A DNA stretch of 64,000 nt from NCBI GenBank assembly GCA_045655705.1, contig JAZOPU010000119.1, forward strand, positions 1 to 64,000, given 5' to 3'. The stretch is from Scatosoma sp045655705. Lineage in GTDB: Bacteria > Bacillota > Clostridia > Christensenellales > Borkfalkiaceae. Position numbers and translations under genes: made by a program. The notes beneath the pieces were generated by a model, which saw only the letters and a list, made by a program, of their open reading frames with translations, had not been told where the DNA came from and made no database searches. Below are positions 58,078 to 64,000 of the stretch, one piece after another (position 1 is the first letter of the stretch; the number at the start of each line of letters is the position of its first letter).

Positions 58078-59409
58078 ATGAACGAAAGAGAAACCTTAAA
58101 AATTAACGCAAAAGGACATTTGGAAATCGGCGGAGCGGATTGTGTGGAGCTCGCGGAACGTTTTTCCACGCCCTTATACGTTTTCGACGAAGCGTATATT
58201 CGCAAAATGATGCGCGTATATCGAAATACGCTTGCAGAAAAATACGACGGAAACGGTCTTGTTTTATATGCTTCTAAAGCCTTTTCCTGTCAAGCCATAT
58301 ACCGTATTGCCGACGAAGAAAATATCGGTATCGACGTCGTTTCAGGCGGAGAATTATACACGGCGAAACAAGCGGGTTTTCCGATGCATAAAATTTGTAT
58401 GCATGGAAACAATAAACTTGCCCACGAAATTGAAGAAGCAATCGACGCAGGCGTTGGCTATATCGTTGCCGATTCGTATTCGGAAATTGATAAAATTGAT
58501 ACGGAAGCCAAAAAACGTGGAATTGTGCAAAATATTCTTTTGCGTATCAATCCAGGGATTGAAGCGCATACGCACGCGTTTGTGCAAACGGCAACGACGG
58601 ACAGTAAGTTCGGCTTTTCTATACAAGACGGCACGGCGGAAAGCGTAACCAAATATGCGTTATCCAAAGCCAACGTTTGCTTGCAAGGATATCATTGCCA
58701 CATCGGCTCGCAAATTTTTGAAAAACAGTCTTTCGTGCTTGCAGTGGAAAAATGTATGGATTTTGCCGTGCAAATGCGTGATAAACACGGTTTTACACTC
58801 AAAACGTTAAACCTTGGCGGGGGATTTGGCGTATGGTATACGGACGAAGATAGAAAAATTCCCGCCGAAGGCTATGCGGAATACGTGGAAGCGTTGATTA
58901 CCGCTGTCAAAGAAAAGGCAAGCGCGTATAAAATGCCGTTGCCGTTCCTGCTCATCGAACCGGGGCGTTCTATCGTTGGCGAAGCCGGGATCACACTCTA
59001 TACGGTGGGAGCAATCAAAGATATTCCCGGGGTGAAGAAATACGTGGCGGTCGACGGCGGTATGTTTGATAATCCGCGGTATGCGCTGTATCAATCCAAA
59101 TACACGCCCGTGCTTGCAAACCGTGCAAACGAAGAGAATACGGAGATTGTGACGATTGCGGGAAAATGCTGTGAAAGCGGGGATTTGATTGCCGTGAACG
59201 TGGGATTGCCCAAGGCGCAAACGGGGGATATTCTCGCCGTACTTTCCACGGGTGCGTATAATTATTCTATGGCAATGAATTATAACCGTAACCTTGTTCC
59301 GCCTTGCGTACTCGTCAAAGACGGACAAGCGGAATATATCGTAAAACCGCAAACGTATGAAGATTTGGTGAGAAACGACGTCGTTCCGACAAGACTTGCG
59401 AAAAAGTAA
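58078..59409 (+). CDS. lysA: Diaminopimelate decarboxylase
   Basis: PLP enzyme making lysine from meso-diaminopimelate. The PLP lysine is in VLYASKAFSCQAIYRI; GYHCHIGSQIF, LNLGGGFGVWY, EPGRSIVGEAG (phosphate and substrate) and the catalytic-Cys segment GKCCESGDLI match LysA. 443 residues, normal. AAGGT lies upstream, but the promoter predicts a transcript starting after it, so the leader is very short. Confidence 0.95.
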   Translation: MNERETLKINAKGHLEIGGADCVELAERFSTPLYVFDEAYIRKMMRVYRNTLAEKYDGNGLVLYASKAFSCQAIYRIADEENIGIDVVSGGELYTAKQAGFPMHKICMHGNNKLAHEIEEAIDAGVGYIVADSYSEIDKIDTEAKKRGIVQNILLRINPGIEAHTHAFVQTATTDSKFGFSIQDGTAESVTKYALSKANVCLQGYHCHIGSQIFEKQSFVLAVEKCMDFAVQMRDKHGFTLKTLNLGGGFGVWYTDEDRKIPAEGYAEYVEALITAVKEKASAYKMPLPFLLIEPGRSIVGEAGITLYTVGAIKDIPGVKKYVAVDGGMFDNPRYALYQSKYTPVLANRANEENTEIVTIAGKCCESGDLIAVNVGLPKAQTGDILAVLSTGAYNYSMAMNYNRNLVPPCVLVKDGQAEYIVKPQTYEDLVRNDVVPTRLAKK

Positions 59410-59441
59410 GGGTATTTTCCACAAAAATACGCATAGCGTAG

Positions 59442-59470
59442 TTGCATTTTTTTGATAAATATGGTATAAT
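59442..59470 (+). promoter_or_regulatory. Sigma-A promoter for the M50 protease
   Basis: TTGCAT (59442-59447), 17-bp spacer, TATAAT (59465-59470), ending nine bases before the ATG at 59480. Confidence 0.75.
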
Positions 59471-59479
59471 AACGCCGTT

Positions 59480-60166
59480 ATGGAATACGTTGTTCAGCTA
59501 TTAGCACAATTTTTAGCGGTAATGGTCGTGATTACCTTTCACGAATTTGCCCACGCTTACGCCGCGTATAAATGTGGCGATCCGACGGCAAAGTTTTCAG
59601 GGAGAATGACGCTCAATCCCGCAAAACATTTCGATCCGCTCGGCGTGGTTATGTTTGCATTCGTGGGGTTTGGTTGGGCAAAACCCGTACCCATCAATCC
59701 GAACAATTTCAACGATTATAAAAAAGGCTGTCTTTGGACGAGCGCCGCAGGAGTACTCGTCAATTACTTGATGGCGTTTGCCTTTTATCCAATCTTGATA
59801 CTAACCCGCGCGTACGTTTTACCGTTGTTTGCAGGGAAGTATTTGGCGGTTTTATTAAACGCGCTTACGTATGCATTGTTTGCGTATTCTTTGAGCTTTT
59901 GCGTGTTTAATTTGTTGCCCGTGTATCCGCTTGACGGGTTTCGGATTGTAGAGGCAACGAGTAGAAAACGCGGAAAGGTGTATTGGTTTTTACGGCAATA
60001 CGGATATTATATTCTAATAGCACTTATTTTTATCAGTTTTCTTGCCGATAGAATATTTATTTTTCAATATTTTGACGTACTTGGATACGTATTGCAGTTT
60101 GCAGTGGACGTATTCGGGCGTCCGATAACGTTGTTTTGGAATTGGATTTTAGGTTTTATACTCTAA
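59480..60166 (+). CDS. Site-2 protease family (M50) membrane protein
   Basis: Polytopic intramembrane zinc metalloprotease-like protein. The zinc motif HEFAH lies in a first membrane helix (VITFHEFAHAYAA, about residues 20-32) and the third ligand in NLLPVYPLDGFRIV. About five to six helices; 228 residues, like the compact YwhC/Rip3-type proteins next to scpA in Firmicutes. No ribosome-binding site; the promoter ends nine bases before the ATG, so the mRNA is likely leaderless. Followed by scpA after 12 bases. Confidence 0.92.
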   Translation: MEYVVQLLAQFLAVMVVITFHEFAHAYAAYKCGDPTAKFSGRMTLNPAKHFDPLGVVMFAFVGFGWAKPVPINPNNFNDYKKGCLWTSAAGVLVNYLMAFAFYPILILTRAYVLPLFAGKYLAVLLNALTYALFAYSLSFCVFNLLPVYPLDGFRIVEATSRKRGKVYWFLRQYGYYILIALIFISFLADRIFIFQYFDVLGYVLQFAVDVFGRPITLFWNWILGFIL

Positions 60167-60178
60167 AAGGATAGGGCG

Positions 60179-61000
60179 ATGGATAAAGACAAACTTACGG
60201 TACAATCAGTAAAAAACTTTGAAACGGAAGTGGATTATACAACGGTTTTGGACAACTTTGAAGGACCGCTGGATCTTCTTTTGTATCTCATTGAAAAAGA
60301 AGCGATTGAGATTAAAGATATATTCGTTTCGCAAGTTACCGAGCAATTCCTTTCGTATATGAAAGGTTTGGAATTTTTGGATATGGAAAAAGCGAGCGAA
60401 TATTTGAATATCGCCGCAACGATTATTGAAATCAAAGCGCGAAGCTTAGTCCCGCTCTACGACGAGGATTGGGGCGCGGATAACGACGAAGAGAGTGATT
60501 TTGCACCTTACGATCCCGCAACGGAGCTTATTCAAGCGTTGGAAGAATATCAAACGGCGAAAAAGCTCAAAGCCCGCGAAACGATCGGTTACATATTCAA
60601 AGAACCTGATAAAGAATTTACTTCTACGCAAGTGCAATATACGGATATGACGCTGGACGGGCTTATGCAGGCATTTACAAAAATGATGCTTAGGTTAGAA
60701 GCCAAGAAAAAGCAAAATCCGCCACCCCGTGAAATCCCCAGAGATATCTACACAGTGCGCGATAAAATCAAGCATATCCGCACGAAAGTGCTGACAAAAG
60801 ATGCAACGAAATTTGAAGAATTATTCGACGAAAATTCGTCCGTTCCTGAAATCGTTACGACCTTTCAAGCGCTGTTGGAGCTTTTAAAACATCAGTTTAT
60901 TCTCGTGGAGCAGGACGAATTGTTCTCGCAAATCACGATCAAGAAAAATCCCGATAGAAGTGAGGAAGAAGACATTGGAGAAATTGACGAATATAATTGA
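60179..61000 (+). CDS. scpA: Segregation and condensation protein ScpA
   Basis: Kleisin bridging the SMC heads and binding ScpB. N-terminal FEGPLDLLLYLIEKEAIEI-like motif (about residues 26-44) and a C-terminal winged helix (about 215-262; FQALLELLKHQFILVEQ), with an acidic linker. 273 residues. AGGATAGGG lies upstream. Its end overlaps scpB, as usual in Firmicutes. Confidence 0.94.
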   Translation: MDKDKLTVQSVKNFETEVDYTTVLDNFEGPLDLLLYLIEKEAIEIKDIFVSQVTEQFLSYMKGLEFLDMEKASEYLNIAATIIEIKARSLVPLYDEDWGADNDEESDFAPYDPATELIQALEEYQTAKKLKARETIGYIFKEPDKEFTSTQVQYTDMTLDGLMQAFTKMMLRLEAKKKQNPPPREIPRDIYTVRDKIKHIRTKVLTKDATKFEELFDENSSVPEIVTTFQALLELLKHQFILVEQDELFSQITIKKNPDRSEEEDIGEIDEYN

Positions 61001-61667
61001 GGCGATTTTATTTGCTTCGGGCGACGCTGTACCCATCGATTTATTGCGTGAAAAGTTGGAAATTACCAAACGCCAAGCGGATGATGCTATACGGCAATTA
61101 GAAAAGAAATATACGGGCGATTGCGGTATTCGGTTGTTGCATTTTAATCATAAACTGCAATTTGCAACCAATCCCGACTATAAGGAGAGCGTATCTTCCG
61201 TTTTAACGCCCATTCGCGAAAAAGAATTTACGCGCACGATATTGGAATGTTCGGCAATCATTGCCTATAAGCAACCGATCACGCGTTCGGAATTGGAAGC
61301 GATCCGCGGAACGAACAGCGACTACGCCATTTCCACACTTTTGAGTTTGGATATGATTTATCCTTGCGGAAGAAAGGATACGCCGGGTAAACCCGTCGAA
61401 TATGCCACCACGGACAATTTCTTGAAACGCTTTAAACTCAAATCACTTTCCGAACTGCCTGATTATGCAGAGCTTATGAAACGGATAGCGGAGATTGGCG
61501 CGCTTTCAGAAACGGAAAGCAATTATCTCTACGAAAAGGACGTTTACGATCCCGACAACGATCCCGAGCTTCTTGAAGAGAACACGGAAGAAAAATCCAG
61601 CTCGGAAGGCTTTGAATTGCCTGACTTTTTAAAGGATATTGAAGAAGGGATCATTAAGATCCAATAA
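60975..61667 (+). CDS. scpB: Segregation and condensation protein ScpB
   Basis: Dimeric regulator of SMC-ScpA made of two winged helices: IIEAILFASGDAVPIDLL at the N-terminus, TILECSAIIAYKQPITRSELEAIRG-type centre (here split as TILECSAIIAYKQP and ITRSELEAIRG), and an acidic C-terminal tail. 230 residues. The TTG at 60975 is preferred because GAGGAAG lies six bases upstream; the GTG at 60960 is the alternative. Overlaps scpA by 26 bases. Confidence 0.92.
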   Translation: MEKLTNIIEAILFASGDAVPIDLLREKLEITKRQADDAIRQLEKKYTGDCGIRLLHFNHKLQFATNPDYKESVSSVLTPIREKEFTRTILECSAIIAYKQPITRSELEAIRGTNSDYAISTLLSLDMIYPCGRKDTPGKPVEYATTDNFLKRFKLKSLSELPDYAELMKRIAEIGALSETESNYLYEKDVYDPDNDPELLEENTEEKSSSEGFELPDFLKDIEEGIIKIQ

Positions 61668-61689
61668 ACAAAATTACATACTTTTTTCA

Positions 61690-61720
61690 AACCTGCTCAT
61701 ATTGTTGATATGGGCAGGTT
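61690..61720 (+). terminator. Terminator-like hairpin overlapping the ytfI start
   Basis: A 12-bp stem (61690-61701 with 61709-61720, one G-U) and a seven-base loop, followed by ATTTTTG. The first ATG of the next gene (61710) lies inside the 3' arm. Confidence 0.6.
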
Positions 61721-62264
61721 ATTTTTGCGTATCGTTCTTATTATTTTATCGATAGGGCTAGCACTATTTGCTCCCATCGTTGTGGAAACGGATATACACT
61801 ACGATATGAACCGCAAAAAATTTGGATTTGCCGTATTTTTATATAAAATAATCAAAGTTGTCGGCGGTTACGTTACAACTTATCCAGGGGGCTTTGCCTT
61901 GCATTTATCCCCCAAAAAAGCCGTACTTTTGCCGTATTCACGGTTAAACAGTGAGCGTAAGCGGTTTTCGTTTATTAAAACCTTCCGTTTAGTTTCCTTT
62001 CGTCTAACGACGGAAACGGGCGCGGAGTATCTTTTGCCCATATCCACCGCACATACCTTTTTGCGGGCGTACTTTTTCGCGACGGGCGGGGATAAGGATA
62101 AAATCGAAAACAATCTTTGGCTTACCGACGGTGACGTTTTGCGCGTTTCTTTCAATAGCGTACTTTATTTCAACTTATATATTCTTTTGCGTAATTTTGT
62201 TATATTTTTAAAGGAGAAAATGAAAATATTATGGCAGAAAAAAACGAAAAAATCGACAACTTAA
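61710..62264 (+). CDS. DUF2953 (YtfI-like) membrane-anchored protein
   Basis: Unknown-function protein in the place of Bacillus ytfI, just before ytfJ. N-terminal membrane helix (about residues 5-24), a middle beta-rich part, and a basic C-terminal helix followed by a Lys-rich tail. 184 residues from ATG 61710, but that ATG is inside a hairpin and lacks a ribosome-binding site; TTG 61725, six bases after GGCAGG, is a plausible alternative. Overlaps ytfJ by 34 bases. Identification rests on context and the domain layout. Confidence 0.65.
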   Translation: MGRLFLRIVLIILSIGLALFAPIVVETDIHYDMNRKKFGFAVFLYKIIKVVGGYVTTYPGGFALHLSPKKAVLLPYSRLNSERKRFSFIKTFRLVSFRLTTETGAEYLLPISTAHTFLRAYFFATGGDKDKIENNLWLTDGDVLRVSFNSVLYFNLYILLRNFVIFLKEKMKILWQKKTKKSTT

Positions 62265-62602
62265 TAAATTCTTCAATCGCGAATTTAGACACGCTTGCAA
62301 ACGTAAATTTGATTATCGGAAAACCGATCGTAACGGCAAGTGGCTATCAAATTATTCCCTTTTCCAAGGTAACGATGGGGAATTTGTCGGGCGGTGGAGA
62401 ATACGGTGATATCAAAGTCGTTAAAGAAATCGACGCAATGCCCTTTGCCGGCGGAAGCGGTGCGGTTGTTAGTATGAAACCTATGGGGTTTTTGATCGAC
62501 GACGGAAAAAGCTGTCGCATTTTGCGTGTATCCGACGAACCGATTGATAATTTAATCGAACGAGCGGGCGAAATCGTCCGCGACGTGATGGCAAAGGATT
62601 GA
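62231..62602 (+). CDS. ytfJ: GerW family sporulation protein (YtfJ)
   Basis: Small spore protein family needed for normal germination in Bacillus. VNLIIGKPIVTASGYQIIPFS, GGGEYGD and GGSGAVVSMKPMGFLI are the family motifs. 123 residues. GGAG lies 14 bases upstream, unusually far; ATG 62231 remains the only sensible start. Sits between a YtfI-like gene and a DD-carboxypeptidase, as in other spore formers. Confidence 0.92.
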   Translation: MAEKNEKIDNLINSSIANLDTLANVNLIIGKPIVTASGYQIIPFSKVTMGNLSGGGEYGDIKVVKEIDAMPFAGGSGAVVSMKPMGFLIDDGKSCRILRVSDEPIDNLIERAGEIVRDVMAKD

Positions 62603-62603
62603 T

Positions 62604-63659
62604 ATGCGAAAAGGAGCAGGTGCGCTGTTTGCATTATGTATTGCGACGGCGTGTGTTTGTATGCCATTAAAAAACGATCGTTTACTTGCACAAGCAAGCA
62701 CCCAAGAAAAAAATTGGGTGGAAGGCAAGGCGGAATGTGTTATGGAGTTGGAAAGCAGGCGAATTCTCTACGCTGATCACGCGGAAAAAGCTTTGCCAAT
62801 GGCGAGTACGACGAAAATTTTAACGGCGATAACCGTTTTGCAATCGTGTGAAAACTTGCAAGAAGAAATGGTTATTCCACAGGAAGCGGCGGGCGTGCAG
62901 GGGTCTTCGGTATATTTAAAAAGCGGGGATATCTACACGATAGAAGATCTTTTATACGGACTAATGCTACGCTCAGGCAACGATTGCGCCACCGCGCTTG
63001 CGTTGCATTGTGGCGGAAGCGTGGAGCATTTTGCAACGAAAATGAATGCCGTTGCGCAAAAAGCAGGGGCGCTTGCGAGTAGTTTCAAAAACCCACACGG
63101 CTTGCCTTGTAATAATCATTACACCACAGCTCGCGATTTGAGTTATATTACCTGTTACGCTATGCAAAACCATGTATTTTCTAAAATCGTAGCCACACGC
63201 TATTACGCACCGCGACATTGGCAAAATAAAAATAAAATACTCACTCTTTGCGAGGGTGGCGTGGGTGTGAAAACAGGGTATACGAAAGAAGCAGGGCGGT
63301 GCTTGGTTTCTGCCGTTAAGCGGGATAATATGACGCTTATTTGCACGCTTTTAAATTGTCCCACTACCTATGAACGCACAATCCGCTTGGTAGACGACGC
63401 CTTCCAAGCGTATAAACGGGAAAAACTCTTGTCCAAAGATCAAGTGTTCTCCGTTACGGACGGCAAAACCACGATACAGGCAAGCCCCGAAAAGGATTTT
63501 TATTATCCGCTTTTACAGGAAGAACGCTCTTGGATAGAAACGCGCGTAAAAGGGGTGGATAAGCGTTTACAAACGAAAAAAACAGGGGAAAAAGTAGGAG
63601 AATTAGAAATATATCTTGCAAAACGGTTGCTTTTTTCGGGGAATTTATATAAAATATAA
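62604..63659 (+). CDS. D-alanyl-D-alanine carboxypeptidase (S11, DacB-like)
   Basis: Second exported DD-carboxypeptidase in the window. Signal peptide about residues 1-32; catalytic STTK, SGND and KTGYTKEAG motifs intact. 351 residues. In Bacillus the gene here, dacB, acts in the spore cortex and is followed by spmA and spmB; in this genome rluB follows directly. One base separates it from ytfJ, so it is in the same transcript. Confidence 0.9.
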   Translation: MRKGAGALFALCIATACVCMPLKNDRLLAQASTQEKNWVEGKAECVMELESRRILYADHAEKALPMASTTKILTAITVLQSCENLQEEMVIPQEAAGVQGSSVYLKSGDIYTIEDLLYGLMLRSGNDCATALALHCGGSVEHFATKMNAVAQKAGALASSFKNPHGLPCNNHYTTARDLSYITCYAMQNHVFSKIVATRYYAPRHWQNKNKILTLCEGGVGVKTGYTKEAGRCLVSAVKRDNMTLICTLLNCPTTYERTIRLVDDAFQAYKREKLLSKDQVFSVTDGKTTIQASPEKDFYYPLLQEERSWIETRVKGVDKRLQTKKTGEKVGELEIYLAKRLLFSGNLYKI

Positions 63660-63691
63660 TCGTTAAGAATTTCCAATGAAAAAGGACGAAT

Positions 63692-64000
63692 ATGCGAATT
63701 AATAAATTTTTAGCCGAAAAAGGTATTGCAAGCAGACGCCACGCTGACGAAATGATCAGCGTAGGCAGAGTGAAAATCAACGGAACGATAGCAACGCTTG
63801 GAACGAACGTGGAAGAAACGGACGAAGTGCTCGTGGACGATCAAGCCGTTTCCCGTGAAGAAAAAGAAGAAAAATTTTATATAATGAATAAACCCAAAGG
63901 CGTGATTTGCACGGTATCCGACGATCGCGGAAGAAAAACGGTCGTTGATTTATTGCCTGAAAATGCAGGTAGAGTGTTTCCCGTAGGGCGGTTGGATTAT
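63692..64000 (+). CDS. rluB: Ribosomal large-subunit pseudouridine synthase (RluB family), 5' part
   Basis: Pseudouridine synthase acting on 23S rRNA. The window holds the first 103 codons: an S4 RNA-binding domain (MRINKFLAEKGIASRRHADEM onward within the first 60 residues) and the start of the catalytic domain up to VFPVGRLDY, whose final Asp is the catalytic residue. AAAGGA precedes the ATG. The frame is open at base 64000; the C-terminus is outside the window. Confidence 0.94.
   Translation, partial: MRINKFLAEKGIASRRHADEMISVGRVKINGTIATLGTNVEETDEVLVDDQAVSREEKEEKFYIMNKPKGVICTVSDDRGRKTVVDLLPENAGRVFPVGRLDY

Overview
The window is one continuous stretch of a low-to-moderate GC, Gram-positive-type chromosome from an anaerobic, endospore-lineage member of the Clostridia. 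The evidence is a complete spoIIIAA-AH operon, spoIVB, a GerW/YtfJ gene, Bacillus/Clostridium-style synteny (nusB-folD-ispA-dxs-tlyA-nadK-argR-recN-spoIVB and scpA-scpB-ytfI-ytfJ-dacB-rluB), a biotin-dependent sodium-pumping decarboxylase operon and near-consensus sigma-A promoters. An uncultured gut-type lineage such as the Christensenellales would fit, but this is a guess. I see no phage, insertion sequence, plasmid or CRISPR features.

Layout. 1-2063 (minus): a class A penicillin-binding protein running off the left edge. 2172-10415: miaB-mutS-mutL-miaA, then a methionine gamma-lyase family gene. 10446-12357 (minus): ung, mtnN and a phosphopantetheinyl transferase. 12391-20860: a C_GCAxxG_C_C protein, a Gfo/Idh/MocA oxidoreductase, a ROK sugar kinase, an unfamiliar ferritin-like protein, a GH31 glucosidase and an ABC exporter. 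20895-24845: a DeoR repressor divergent from a glycerol-3-phosphate-oxidase-like trio (GlpA-like, FAD/NAD oxidoreductase, DUF1667). 24900-28559: a HAD phosphatase, MgtC, an AraC regulator and a NahK-like kinase. 28632-28992: tRNA-Thr(GGT) and tRNA-Trp(CCA), divergent, each with a perfect TTGACA-17-TATAAT promoter. 29056-30502: rnhA and a VTT-domain membrane protein.

30781-35557 is a five-gene operon that puts two unrelated classes of biotin carboxyltransferase (a divergent 12S/MmdA-like one and a 5S/OadA one) together with a biotin carrier, an OadG-like anchor and the OadB sodium pump. 35730-42813: a BaiN/HI0933 flavoprotein, a chorismate mutase-CMP kinase fusion, plsC, an IspH-ribosomal S1 fusion and htpG. 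42898-47399: spoIIIAA-AH. 47491-55582: asp23-nusB-folD-ispA-dxs-tlyA-nadK-argR-recN. 55657-64000: spoIVB, two D-Ala-D-Ala carboxypeptidases, lysA, a site-2 protease, scpAB, ytfI/ytfJ and rluB (cut by the right edge).

Points most worth a second look: the hybrid decarboxylase/transcarboxylase operon and its degenerate 12S-like subunit; the AroH-Cmk fusion, which retains the chorismate mutase catalytic residues; a compact SpoIIIAG that appears to lack the ring insertion of the Bacillus protein; absence of spo0A and spmAB from their usual places despite retained sporulation genes; several genes whose consensus promoter sits so close to the start codon that the mRNA should be leaderless; a ferritin-like protein of unknown role; and a pair of similar palindromic elements, one of them inside a coding sequence. 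Intergenic gaps are all shorter than 300 bases; those with promoters, terminators or repeats are listed.
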